From NCBI GenBank assembly GCA_016699715.1, contig CP065007.1, positions 3,049,001 to 3,113,000 on the forward strand: 64,000 nt of DNA, in the 5' to 3' direction. A model generated the notes under the pieces. That model saw only the letters and a program-made list of their open reading frames with translations. It did no database searches and was not told where the DNA came from. Made by a program: the position numbers and the translations under genes. This DNA is from Candidatus Competibacteraceae bacterium. GTDB taxonomy: Bacteria > Pseudomonadota > Gammaproteobacteria > Competibacterales > Competibacteraceae. Below are positions 17,305 to 26,170 of this stretch, one piece after another. Each line of letters opens with the position of its first letter. Position 1 is the first letter of the stretch.

Positions 17305-18948
17305 ATGCCGAACTTGCTAAGAATATTCCTCGCGCTGCTGCTGTTGAACTCGGCGCTGACCTTTCAGAACCGCTGGCCGACCGTCGGCGTGCGCTGGGTG
17401 CCGGAGTTGTCCCTCGAACTGGCGATCCTGCTGTTGGCGCTGGCGGTGCTCGCCGCCTGGCGGGGTGTGCCGGGACGCACCGTGCGAAACATCCTGTTCG
17501 GGGGCTTCCTGCTGCTGGTGCTGGGGCGCTATCTGGACGTTACCGTGCCGGCGCTGATGGGACGGTCCATCAATCTGTACTGGGATAGCCAGCATCTGCC
17601 GCGGGTAGCCGCCATGTTTCTGGACAGCATTGCCGGTTGGCAATGGCTGTTGGCGCTGCTGGCGCTGCTGGCGCTGTTGCTGGCCCTGGTCGCCGTGCTG
17701 CGCTGGGCGTTTCATACGGTCGTGGCCGCGCTGGGACAACCGGCGGGCAGGCGCGGGCTCGGCGCGCTGGGGCTGGCGCTGTTGATGGTGTACGGCGCCG
17801 GCCGCTTGAGCCCGCGCCTGCCGGTGGAACATGAGTTTGCCTTGCCGGTCAGCAGGATGCTGGTCGAGCAGGTTAGGCTGGTACTGGACGCCACGCTGTT
17901 CAGGGATCATGGTCGGATCGCCGCCCAGTCGCCGTTGCCCGTCTCGGATCTGGGGCGTCTGGGTGGGGGCGATCTGTTCCTGATCTTTTTCGAGTCCTAC
18001 GGCGCGCTGGTGTTCGACGATCCCCGCTTCGCTGTTCCGCTCGCCGGCGATTTTGCCGCTTTCGAGCACTCGCTGGACGCTTCCGGCTGGCGAGTGGCCT
18101 CGGCGCGGGTGGAGTCCAGCACCTTCGGCGGGTCGTCCTGGCTGGCGCATTCCAGCCTGTTGTCCGGGTTGCGCATCGCCGATCAGGGAGACTACCAGGA
18201 CTTGCTGGCCTCCGACCGGGCCACGCTCGCCAGCCGCCTGGCCGCCGTGGGCTATCGCACGATCTCGGTGATGCCCGGCCTTAAGTACGCCTGGCCGGAA
18301 GGACAATTTTATCGCTTCGATCAAATCCACAACGCCGGGCGGTTGAATTACCCCGGTCCCGCTTACGGTTGGTGGGTCATTCCCGATCAATACAGCCTGT
18401 ACCACATTCACCAGACCGAGGTCGCGCCGGCCGGCCGTGCGCCGCTGTTGGTGTTTTACCCGACCATCAACAGCCATGCGCCGTTCGCACCGCTACCGCC
18501 GTACCAGCCGGACTGGAGCGTTTTCGACGCGGCTCCCACCGCCGCCGTGGTCGCGGAGGCGGTGGAGTTGAATCATCGACTGGATGGTCGGGAACTGGCT
18601 TCGGCCTACCTGCAAAGCATTCGCTACAACCTGGAGGTGCTGGGGGGCTATCTGCGCCGGTACGCGCCGGCGAACGCGCTGCTGCTGGTGCTGGGCGATC
18701 ACCAGCCGCCGGCGGTGGTCGGTGGTCAAGGAATTCCCTGGCAGGTGCCGGTTCATCTGTTCTCGCGCGACCCGGCGCTGATCGAAGCGTTCGAGCAGGC
18801 GGGGTTTCGGCCGGGCATCATGCCGGGTCCAGCCGCGCTGGGTGGCATTGAGGCGCTGGGACCGCTGTTGCTGCGGACGCTGGATAGCCGGTCGCATGGC
18901 TCGTCGGAACCAGCGCCGCTTACGGTCGCCGCGCCGCGAACTCGATGA
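17305..18948 (+). CDS. membrane-anchored sulfatase/phosphoglycerol-transferase-like protein
   Basis: The 547-residue product has four to five N-terminal hydrophobic helices (first about 200 residues) followed by an alkaline-phosphatase-superfamily domain. Visible features are FFESYGALVF, the active-site-like STFGGSSWLAHSSLLSG with a candidate Ser/Thr nucleophile, VFYPTINSHAPF, and the metal-site-like LLVLGDHQPP. This is the layout of LtaS/OpgB/EptA-like enzymes that transfer or hydrolyse phospho- or sulfo-groups on envelope molecules. The substrate is unknown. ATG 17305 follows AGGA. It is convergent with a CDP-alcohol phosphatidyltransferase gene. Confidence 0.75.
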   Translation: MPNLLRIFLALLLLNSALTFQNRWPTVGVRWVPELSLELAILLLALAVLAAWRGVPGRTVRNILFGGFLLLVLGRYLDVTVPALMGRSINLYWDSQHLPRVAAMFLDSIAGWQWLLALLALLALLLALVAVLRWAFHTVVAALGQPAGRRGLGALGLALLMVYGAGRLSPRLPVEHEFALPVSRMLVEQVRLVLDATLFRDHGRIAAQSPLPVSDLGRLGGGDLFLIFFESYGALVFDDPRFAVPLAGDFAAFEHSLDASGWRVASARVESSTFGGSSWLAHSSLLSGLRIADQGDYQDLLASDRATLASRLAAVGYRTISVMPGLKYAWPEGQFYRFDQIHNAGRLNYPGPAYGWWVIPDQYSLYHIHQTEVAPAGRAPLLVFYPTINSHAPFAPLPPYQPDWSVFDAAPTAAVVAEAVELNHRLDGRELASAYLQSIRYNLEVLGGYLRRYAPANALLLVLGDHQPPAVVGGQGIPWQVPVHLFSRDPALIEAFEQAGFRPGIMPGPAALGGIEALGPLLLRTLDSRSHGSSEPAPLTVAAPRTR

Positions 18949-18972
18949 GGGCAAGCCAGGCTCGACGACGGT

Positions 18973-19731
18973 TCATCGAGCATCCTCCTCCAGGGTAGAG
19001 CGGTGGGTCCGCCACAGCCAACGAACGTCCACCGCAAACGAGAGCGCCAGCAGTCCCAGCGCGGCGGCGGCCAGCGCCGTCGTCCAGGGGGGAATCAGCG
19101 GCGGCGCCAGGCATAGCGCCAGCACGGCGGTCTGAAGCACGCAGACAGCCTGCCGACGCCAGCGCGGCGGCAGCGGCCGGTTCAGCCAGGGCAAGGCGTA
19201 ACCCAGCGCGACGAAACCGTAGCGCAGGAGGCCCGACAGCAGCACCCAAGCACCGGCCTTGCCCGACTGGAAGAGCAGAGCGGCCAGGATCAGAATGAAG
19301 AAGGCGTCCACTTCCATGTCGAAGCGGGCCCCGAACCGACTTTGCAGGCCGCCACGTCGCGCCAGCCAACCGTCGATGCCATCGAGCGCCAGGGCCAGCC
19401 CGGCCAGCGCGGCGACGAACCAGCTTTGGTCCGGCGTCATCTCGGGTCGACCAATCAGACCCGCCGCCAGCGCCGCCATGCCGGCGCGTGACAGGGTCAC
19501 CTGGTTGGCCGCGCCGAAGGTGAGCAGCGGTAAATGCTGGGGCAAAAACGGGCTCAGGGCGAGCAGCAGTCCGGTAAATACGGCGAGACATTGGACGATA
19601 TAGCCGTTGGGGAGACGAAGCGCGTCGGTGGCGAGCGACGCCAGCCCCGCCACCAATAATAGCGCCGGGACGAGGCTGCGCAGGGTGCTGGCCAGCAGCG
19701 GCTGGAGCGGAGATTCGGCGGTATCGGTCAT
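18973..19731 (-). CDS. CDP-alcohol phosphatidyltransferase family membrane protein
   Basis: Integral membrane enzyme of 252 residues with about six to eight hydrophobic segments. It carries the family signature DGxxAR(x8)GxxxDxxxD, seen here as DGWLARRGG...GARFDMEVD. It would transfer a phosphatidyl or related group from a CDP-alcohol to an acceptor. The acceptor cannot be read from sequence, and the N-terminal helices before the motif are longer than in PgsA or PssA. It is convergent, 24 bp away, with the sulfatase-fold gene. Confidence 0.8.
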   Translation of the reverse strand: MTDTAESPLQPLLASTLRSLVPALLLVAGLASLATDALRLPNGYIVQCLAVFTGLLLALSPFLPQHLPLLTFGAANQVTLSRAGMAALAAGLIGRPEMTPDQSWFVAALAGLALALDGIDGWLARRGGLQSRFGARFDMEVDAFFILILAALLFQSGKAGAWVLLSGLLRYGFVALGYALPWLNRPLPPRWRRQAVCVLQTAVLALCLAPPLIPPWTTALAAAALGLLALSFAVDVRWLWRTHRSTLEEDAR

Positions 19732-19779
19732 GACGGGCCATCGCCGCGCGGTGAAAAAGCGGTGGCTCTCAACGCGCGC

Positions 19780-20223
19780 TTATCCCTGTTCTGGAAGGGC
19801 CAGATCTTCGGGCTGGATGGCTTCCAGGCGGGCAAGGTTGCGGGTGAGTCCGCTCAGACCGTTCGACAGGTTCTGGTTCAGAATCCGATCCAACAGCGGA
19901 TCTTCCAGGCTGACCCGCGCCACCTGAATCGCAACGACCAAATCGGACAACTCCGCTTGATAGCGCCGCCAATCCGCCGCCAGTTGCCGGATTTGCGCCG
20001 CTGCCCTGGTGGGCGATTGCAGATCGATTTTCCCCTCCAGGCTTGTGCGCAGATCCACGACTTCCCGCCCGAATTGATGGCTTATCTCACCCAGGCGGCG
20101 AATGCAGGGCTCTATCGTATCGGGCACTTTATCGCGCAGCAGATCGCCGGTGCTGATCAAAACGGTCAGCGGGGAGCTTAATTCGTGCAGCAGGGAGGGC
20201 ACCGTTGTCGGGGCGGTCGCCAT
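19780..20223 (-). CDS. small histidine-kinase dimerization-like protein without ATPase domain
   Basis: A 147-residue protein. Near the N-terminus LLHELSSPLTVLISTGDLL resembles the H-box (HE-[LS]-xPL) of HisKA domains, with a candidate phospho-His at about residue 13. The remainder is predicted helical, rich in Leu, Arg and Glu, with no HATPase G1/G2 boxes. It could be a histidine phosphotransfer protein or a degenerate kinase remnant. ATG 20223 is chosen because GAGGA sits seven bases upstream; an upstream in-frame ATG at 20247 is possible. It is 48 bp upstream of the CDP-alcohol transferase gene on the same strand. Confidence 0.55.
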   Translation of the reverse strand: MATAPTTVPSLLHELSSPLTVLISTGDLLRDKVPDTIEPCIRRLGEISHQFGREVVDLRTSLEGKIDLQSPTRAAAQIRQLAADWRRYQAELSDLVVAIQVARVSLEDPLLDRILNQNLSNGLSGLTRNLARLEAIQPEDLALPEQG

Positions 20224-20325
20224 AATAGCTTCCTCAATGGGTGACACACATCGAATCTTTCATCCTGGCTATTTAAGGCCAATCCCCATGAAAACGCCAT
20301 GTTGCTTGAAACGGCGCTACACTAG

Positions 20326-20367
20326 GCCGTGTTCACAAAATCATGCTTCGTGTGCGAGACTGTTAGC
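20326..20367 (+). mobile_element. 42-bp left-end fragment of an IS5-family element
   Basis: Identical over 42 bases to the left end of the complete IS5-family copy (27202-27243), including the terminal inverted repeat GCCGTGTTCACAAAAT and a preceding CTAG. It ends where the IS1380-type terminus begins, so the rest of this copy has been lost. Confidence 0.8.
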
Positions 20368-22091
20368 CCGAATGTTTCATAAAACTGTGATTGGCGCCAG
20401 AGGTTACCCCGCGTAATCAGATTCAGGGCGTGACTGGGTGGATGGACCGGTTATCCATAGGGAAATCGGTGACGGAATCGAGGTTACGCCGGTTGATGGG
20501 GTATCGAGGTACGCCTACTGGGGCAGTGGCCGCCAGACGGGCGGCACGCCACCGACCCCGACGAGCCTGAGTATCTACCGGCGTGGAGGTTGACCGCGCG
20601 GAGTCAAGCGGGGAGCGGTGGTGGCGGTCGGGTCAAGAACAGGAGGTTGGTGACCCGGCGCAGCAGGGTCTTGACCGGGCAACTCGTGGGTCAGTGCAGT
20701 TTGATCCGGTCCTTATAGGCCACCACTCGCACCGCCAACTTGAACAGCTTGAGGATGACGGTGGCCGGTTGGGCCTTCGCCAGTTCGGTATGGACCCGCA
20801 CCTCGGTCCGCAGGGCCTGATGCAGGACATAAGCGGCGCAGGAGAAGAACAGGCGCAGGGGGTTGGCGAGGAAACGGTGGTCCGAGGTGCGATCGCTGGC
20901 CCAGTCGTTCTTGACCATTTTGATGAAATTTTCGTCCTGGCCGCGCGCGCTGTAGAGATCGCGGTACAGGCATTCCGGGGTGGGCAGGTTCAGCGAGGTG
21001 ACGACGAAGCGCGGGTTATCGCCCAGCGTCATCACCTCGGCCTTGAGGATGACCCGAAACGCCTGCGGCCAGGTGTCGGCCCCGTAGGCGATTTCATGGT
21101 AGGTTCGGGTCGGGGTCGGCGGGAGCAACCCGACCCGGCGGGCGTGCTCAAGGCGGCGGCGGTGAGCGGCCAGGAACGGCTCGGCCAAGGGCGACAGGGT
21201 CCGGTTGCCGGCTAGCCCAAAGATGAAGTCGAGTTGCGGATCCGCCACCACCAGTTGCATCAGTTCGGGATTGGCGAAGTGGGCATCGCCCCGCAGTACG
21301 ATGCGGGTCTGGGGCCAGGCCGCGCGCAGCCGCTTGATGACCCGCCTCACCATCATGGCGTTTTCGGCGCCGGTTGGGCGCTTACCGGGGCGCAGCGCGG
21401 CCGTGATGAATTGGCCCGAGAGCCCCTCGAAGAGAAACAGCGGCAGATAACAGTGATGACGGTAATAGGGGTTGTAGAAGCTGAATTCCTGCTGCCCGTG
21501 CGTCGGATCCTCGGAATGATCCAGATCCAACACGATCACCGCCGGGGGCGTGGGGTCGCTGGCGATGAACGGCTCGACGAAGGCCCGTGCCAGGCGATAG
21601 AGATCCCGGGTCGAGACGGCGTTCTCCAGCCGGGAGAAGGTGGGGCCGCTGGCCAAATCCAGGGCGTGCGCCAAGGGATGGCGGTCCACGCCGAGCTTAA
21701 ACAGCGGGTCGGTCCGTAGCGTATTGGCGTCATTGCCGTCGGCGTAGCCACAGGCGATCTGAAAAATCCGTGGGGCCAACAGGTCGCGCAAGGGGTGCGT
21801 GATGTACGACGGATGGCGTTGGTCATCGACCGCTGAGGTGAGACGGTCAATCAGCCCGATCTGCGGATCGATGCCGCGCAGAATCAGCGGGCCAATGTCC
21901 GACGACATCGCCCCGCCGTCGAACTCGGCGCGCACGGTCAGGCCGGCGACCGGGGGAAAACGCAATGGCTCCGGGGTAGAATGGGACATGGGCGACCTCG
22001 TTTGGCTTCTCCGAAGCGTTATTGGCATAACACTCATTATATCAATAAGTTGAACGAGGTTCGCCCTTCTTTTATGAATAATTCGGGCTAA
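20363..22091 (-). mobile_element. IS1380-family insertion sequence
   Basis: About 1.73 kb bounded by inverted termini. The left reads TTAGCCCGAATGTTTCATAAAA and the right, read inward, TTAGCCCGAATTATTCATAAAA, which match closely over about 22 bases. It encloses one transposase gene. It abuts an IS5 end on the left and an IS66-like fragment on the right. No direct target duplication is obvious. Confidence 0.8.
20691..21989 (-). CDS. IS1380-family transposase, possibly C-terminally truncated
   Basis: A DDE transposase of 432 residues starting MSHSTPEPLRFPPVAGLTV. Catalytic-core features are VIVLDLDHSEDPTHG, VLRGDAHFANPELM and the E-containing ENFIKMVKNDWASDR. A TGA at 20693-20691 ends the protein after KDRIKLH, but the frame continues for about 27 codons with PTSCPVKTLLRRVTNLL, which looks like the normal C-terminus. 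This suggests a nonsense change near the end. An upstream extension to 22163 is not family-like. Confidence 0.8.
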   Translation of the reverse strand: MSHSTPEPLRFPPVAGLTVRAEFDGGAMSSDIGPLILRGIDPQIGLIDRLTSAVDDQRHPSYITHPLRDLLAPRIFQIACGYADGNDANTLRTDPLFKLGVDRHPLAHALDLASGPTFSRLENAVSTRDLYRLARAFVEPFIASDPTPPAVIVLDLDHSEDPTHGQQEFSFYNPYYRHHCYLPLFLFEGLSGQFITAALRPGKRPTGAENAMMVRRVIKRLRAAWPQTRIVLRGDAHFANPELMQLVVADPQLDFIFGLAGNRTLSPLAEPFLAAHRRRLEHARRVGLLPPTPTRTYHEIAYGADTWPQAFRVILKAEVMTLGDNPRFVVTSLNLPTPECLYRDLYSARGQDENFIKMVKNDWASDRTSDHRFLANPLRLFFSCAAYVLHQALRTEVRVHTELAKAQPATVILKLFKLAVRVVAYKDRIKLH

Positions 22092-22094
22092 AAC

Positions 22095-22382
22095 CCACGC
22101 CTTGGCGGTGGAGTGGCTCAATGACTGGGACCCATCTTCCAGGTACTGCGGTACCCGAAACACCCCTTAACGAACAACGAGGCCGAGCGCGCCCTGCGGC
22201 ATGGGGTGATCGCGCGCAAGATCAGTCTGGGCACCCGCACCCCGGTCGGCTCGCGGGTCTTCGCTCTGCTCGCCAGCGTCATCGATACCTGTCGCCAGCG
22301 CGGCCACTCCCCTTGGCGCACTCTCGAACGCGCCATCGCCGACCGCCGCGCCGGACTGCCTCTCGCCCCTTTACCCCAGTAG
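22095..22382 (+). pseudogene. IS66-like transposase C-terminal fragment
   Basis: Reading from about 22095, one frame gives THALAVEWLNDWDPSSRY. A second frame, from about 22138, gives LTNNEAERALRHGVIARKI followed by GTRTPVGSRVFALLASVIDT and ends PLAPLPQ at TAG 22380-22382. The TNNEAERALR block is typical of IS66-group transposase C-termini. The two parts are in different frames, so this is a frameshifted and truncated relic. Confidence 0.6.
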
Positions 22383-22571
22383 AGTAGAGGGGAATGAACG
22401 GCTACTTCATGAACCACTCCATCCAACAGGAAACCACTCGGCTCCATGCCCATTACCCAGTCCAATTCCAATCTGCTCGGCTCCGCCTCGTGGCTTGACC
22501 CAGGGGCGCGCTCGACGGGTTACGCCCATCGTCAAATACTCCTAATATAAATAAATAGCAACTTAAGAATC
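22383..22571. other. spacer between the IS66-like relic and the pseudopilin gene
   Basis: No gene is seen. Composition shifts here from GC-rich (to about 22535) to AT-rich, marking the edge of the AT-rich two-gene block. Confidence 0.5.
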
Positions 22572-23069
22572 ATGGTTAATTATACTGCTCGGTTAATAGA
22601 AGACACACAAAAAGTGACAAGAAAGTACTGCGGATTTACGCTAGTCGAACTATTATTAGCGCTTGTTGTAAGTGGAATTTTAGCAACTCTTGCATTAAAC
22701 ACATACAGTAGATACATGGATCGTTTAAAAACAATGCAGGCAAGGAATGATATTCTACATATTCAATTAGTGATCCAGCGTTATTATACTGTTAAGTTTA
22801 AGCATCCTGAATCTCTTGGTGAATTGACAGAGCAAATTCCTCAGTTAGATCCATGGGGAAATCCCTATCAATACTTGAACATTACCACTACGAAAGGAAA
22901 AGGTAAGATACGTAAAGATCACAATTTGGTTCCTTTAAATACCGATTATGATCTATACAGCATGGGTAAAGATGGGAAAAGTGTATCTCCACTAACGGCC
23001 AAGGCAAGTCGAGATGATATTGTCAGAGCCAATAATGGGGGATTTATTGGATTAGCTTCCGAATACTGA
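22572..23069 (+). CDS. type II secretion pseudopilin GspG-like protein
   Basis: A 165-residue protein with a class III (prepilin) leader. The basic N-region ends in Gly and is followed by FTLVELLLALVVSGILATLAL, where Glu5 of the mature part is conserved and prepilin peptidase would cut after KYCG. The C-terminal part has LDPWGNPYQY and TDYDLYSMGKDG, which is the GspG major-pseudopilin pattern. It is AT-rich compared with the chromosome. No other secretion or pilus gene is near, so it is an orphan. It lies 20 bp upstream of the GGDEF-EAL gene on the same strand. Confidence 0.8.
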   Translation: MVNYTARLIEDTQKVTRKYCGFTLVELLLALVVSGILATLALNTYSRYMDRLKTMQARNDILHIQLVIQRYYTVKFKHPESLGELTEQIPQLDPWGNPYQYLNITTTKGKGKIRKDHNLVPLNTDYDLYSMGKDGKSVSPLTAKASRDDIVRANNGGFIGLASEY

Positions 23070-23089
23070 TAGATAAAACCGCTTAACTC

Positions 23090-25945
23090 ATGAAAATAGA
23101 AATGGTTTTTCTCCGGAGTAAAGTAGCACAAAGAACATTCTTGCTGTTCATTATTTCATCTGCAATTCCTATTATATTATTAACGCTCTTATCCTTTTGG
23201 CAGATAAACAATCTGCTCTTAAATCAGCAATATGAACAACTCAGATATACGAGTAAGCAATACGGTATAGCAGTGCTTGACCGCTTGTTATTTCTAAAAA
23301 TGAAAATTAGCTGGATTGCTCAAAGTTTTCGCCAAGATAATTTGTCGATTAACTCGATAGGAAATGATAAATTTAATTTAAAAACGAGTCAAGGATTTAA
23401 ACAAATAAGATTGATTAATAATACGAACCAACTTACATTTTCATGGGGAAATATTGAAAAAATGGCAACATTTACTCAAGCAGAAAAAAACCATCTCCAA
23501 GCAGGCAATAGTATTATTAAAATCGACTATCAATCCCGTTTTTTATTAAGAATATTTCTACTTCGGATGCTTGATCCACAGCATCCGAAAGAAGGTATAT
23601 TAATTGGAGAAATTGACCAATCTTATTTGTGGGGAAATACTGATTTACTTGAGCAAGAAACACAACTATGTGTTTTTTATCAATCAAACAGAGCATTATT
23701 TTGTTCGTACCAGGAATACGAACTTAGTTCTGATCAATTAGTTAAACTGAATACATCATCTTCAGGGAAATTTACGTGGTACGATCATAATCATGAAGAG
23801 TTTTTGATCAACTACTGGTCTCTTTTTCTAGCACCTAACTTCCTAATATCAAAGTGGACGATAATTACTAGCCAGTCGAAGGCCAATATATTAGTACCTA
23901 TAGCTGATTTCAGAAATATCTTTGCTTTTGTTATTACGTTAACGCTCGCCATCGTGGCCTTGCTGAGTGTTTATCAAATTCGTAGAAACCTAATTCCACT
24001 TGAAAAACTAATGGAGGGAATTCAGTATATTTCTAATAAAAAATTTAATAAACCCATAGAGGTGAGCAGTGGTGATGAATTTGAAGAGTTGGCTACTTCT
24101 GTTAACAATATGGCGGTTCAAATAGATAAGCAATTTCACACCTTATCCACAATGGCGGATATCGATCAGCTTATTTTATCGACCTTGAAAATCGAGGATA
24201 TCATTAAAATCGTACTGACCCGAACACATGAAATTGTTCCTTGCGATTATATAAGCATGACAGTTATCGATCGCAATCATAACAACTTAGGTCGTACTTA
24301 TACCCTCAATGAGCTATTTAGAGAAAAGATAACCGTAAGTGTGCTAGAAATAACGTTACTGGAGCATCAAGCTCTCTTGGAAAATCAAAATTATATATTT
24401 ATAACTCATCAAAAAAATCTTCCAGGTTATCTTTTGTCTTTGCAAAAACTAGGCACTCTTTCGTTCTTGATACTTCCTATTGTACTAAAGAATGAAGTGT
24501 CTGCGATGATATGTCTTGGATATCGAAAGGTATTAACCCTTGCGGAAGAAGATATCCTTCTAGCTCGCGATTTTACGAATCGTGTGGCCGTTGCGTTATC
24601 CAATGCAAGTTGGGAAAAACAACTGTACTATATGGCGCATTATGATGCTTTGACAGGACTACCTAACCGACTGCTACTCAAGGATCGATTACAGCAAGCT
24701 CTAGTCAAGGCTGAACGGCAAAAGTCTTTTGTGGCCGTTTTATTTATTGATTTAGATCGCTTTAAACATGTTAATGATTCCCTAGGACATATAGCGGGTG
24801 ATATATTATTATGCCAAGTGGCGCAACGGCTAAGTAGGAATTTACGGAGTGAAGATACGATCTCCAGACTTGGAGGTGATGAATTTGTTATTGTTATCTC
24901 GCACTATAACAATATTCAAGAATCATTATCAGTAACGACTACAATTACTAAAAAAATTATGGTCGATTTATCAACGCCGTTCGATGTTAATAATCGTGAT
25001 ATTTATTCAACGGCTAGTATTGGCATTGCTTGTTATCCAACTGATGGGCAAACAACCAACGAGCTTCTTAAGAATGCAGATTCTGCTATGTACCACGCAA
25101 AATCCGTTGGCAAGAATAATTATCAATTTTATTCGAAGATATTGAACGCCGCGGCTTTGGAAAGATTAGATATGGAAAATAGTCTTCGCCATGCATTAGA
25201 GCGGTGCGAATTCGAGCTATATTATCAGCCAAAAATAGAAACTCGAAGTAGACGGATTTGTGGAGCTGAAGCCCTTATACGTTGGAATCATCCACAAAAA
25301 GGACGGGTTTCGCCGGCGCAGTTTATTCCTCTCTGCGAAGAAATTGGTTTAATCATCTCGATTGGGGAATGGATACTTCATACCGCGTGCATGCAGGCCA
25401 AAATCTGGCAAGATCAAGGTTTTTCGTCATGTCGTATCGCTGTCAACCTTTCTCCTTTACAGTTTCGGCAGCCTGATTTGATCAGGCAGGTCGAGAATGC
25501 ACTAAATGTCATAGGGCTTAGCTCTAGCAAAATAGAACTCGAACTTACGGAAAGCGCTGCAATGGAAGACATTAATAAAACCATTGCAACACTGAATATA
25601 TTTAAAGGTATGGGGCTCCATCTCAGTATTGATGACTTTGGGACAGGCTACTCTTCGTTAAGCTATTTAAAACGTTTTCCTATTCACACTCTCAAGATTG
25701 ATCAATCATTCATTCGTAATCTCAATATCGGTTTTGAAGATGCCGCTATTGTGAAATCGATTATCACTTTGGCACACAGCCTGAAATTGAATGTCGTCGC
25801 TGAAGGAGTGGAGACAAGAGAACAATTTGATTACCTGTGCAATCATGAATGTGATGAGATTCAAGGTTATTTATTTAGTCCTCCCATCTCGGCAAATGAA
25901 TTTACAAAGTTGCTGGGTTCACAAACCAGGTTTTATACGACATGA
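23090..25945 (+). CDS. membrane GAF-GGDEF-EAL cyclic-di-GMP enzyme
   Basis: A 951-residue c-di-GMP signalling protein. An N-terminal helix (about 15-40) is followed by an extracytoplasmic sensor, then a second helix near 280-300 with a HAMP-like segment (PLEKLMEGIQYISNKKF). A GAF-like region follows (about 350-500), then GGDEF near residue 595 with the intact motif GGDEF and an RSED inhibitory site five residues upstream. The EAL domain near 727 has EALIRWNHP, ELTES, DDFGTGYSS, LKIDQSF and AEGVET. Both catalytic domains look complete, so it may synthesise and degrade c-di-GMP. Strongly AT-rich, unlike the flanks, suggesting transfer. Confidence 0.92.
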   Translation: MKIEMVFLRSKVAQRTFLLFIISSAIPIILLTLLSFWQINNLLLNQQYEQLRYTSKQYGIAVLDRLLFLKMKISWIAQSFRQDNLSINSIGNDKFNLKTSQGFKQIRLINNTNQLTFSWGNIEKMATFTQAEKNHLQAGNSIIKIDYQSRFLLRIFLLRMLDPQHPKEGILIGEIDQSYLWGNTDLLEQETQLCVFYQSNRALFCSYQEYELSSDQLVKLNTSSSGKFTWYDHNHEEFLINYWSLFLAPNFLISKWTIITSQSKANILVPIADFRNIFAFVITLTLAIVALLSVYQIRRNLIPLEKLMEGIQYISNKKFNKPIEVSSGDEFEELATSVNNMAVQIDKQFHTLSTMADIDQLILSTLKIEDIIKIVLTRTHEIVPCDYISMTVIDRNHNNLGRTYTLNELFREKITVSVLEITLLEHQALLENQNYIFITHQKNLPGYLLSLQKLGTLSFLILPIVLKNEVSAMICLGYRKVLTLAEEDILLARDFTNRVAVALSNASWEKQLYYMAHYDALTGLPNRLLLKDRLQQALVKAERQKSFVAVLFIDLDRFKHVNDSLGHIAGDILLCQVAQRLSRNLRSEDTISRLGGDEFVIVISHYNNIQESLSVTTTITKKIMVDLSTPFDVNNRDIYSTASIGIACYPTDGQTTNELLKNADSAMYHAKSVGKNNYQFYSKILNAAALERLDMENSLRHALERCEFELYYQPKIETRSRRICGAEALIRWNHPQKGRVSPAQFIPLCEEIGLIISIGEWILHTACMQAKIWQDQGFSSCRIAVNLSPLQFRQPDLIRQVENALNVIGLSSSKIELELTESAAMEDINKTIATLNIFKGMGLHLSIDDFGTGYSSLSYLKRFPIHTLKIDQSFIRNLNIGFEDAAIVKSIITLAHSLKLNVVAEGVETREQFDYLCNHECDEIQGYLFSPPISANEFTKLLGSQTRFYTT

Positions 25946-26170
25946 TGCATTTTGTTACTCAATATTTCTCTGCTCGATTGCCCCGCAGCAAGCTGCTGAT
26001 TCTTAGATAAGAACGGAATAAAATACGGGTCTGATCAGGATACGTGTAATGAGTAGTATCTTGACTTGGTACCAGGGCTGTTCAACGCTAGTGGGTCACT
26101 TGCTTTGCTTGTCGCCATTACTGATTCAAGAGGGATAAGCTATGAGTTGATAGCGAAGAAGGAGGTAGCC
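25946..26170. other. spacer between GGDEF-EAL gene and IS630 relic
   Basis: No gene is seen. The second half leads into the IS630 relic; its terminal repeat could not be fixed. GGAGG at 26161-26165 precedes the transposase ATG. Confidence 0.5.
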
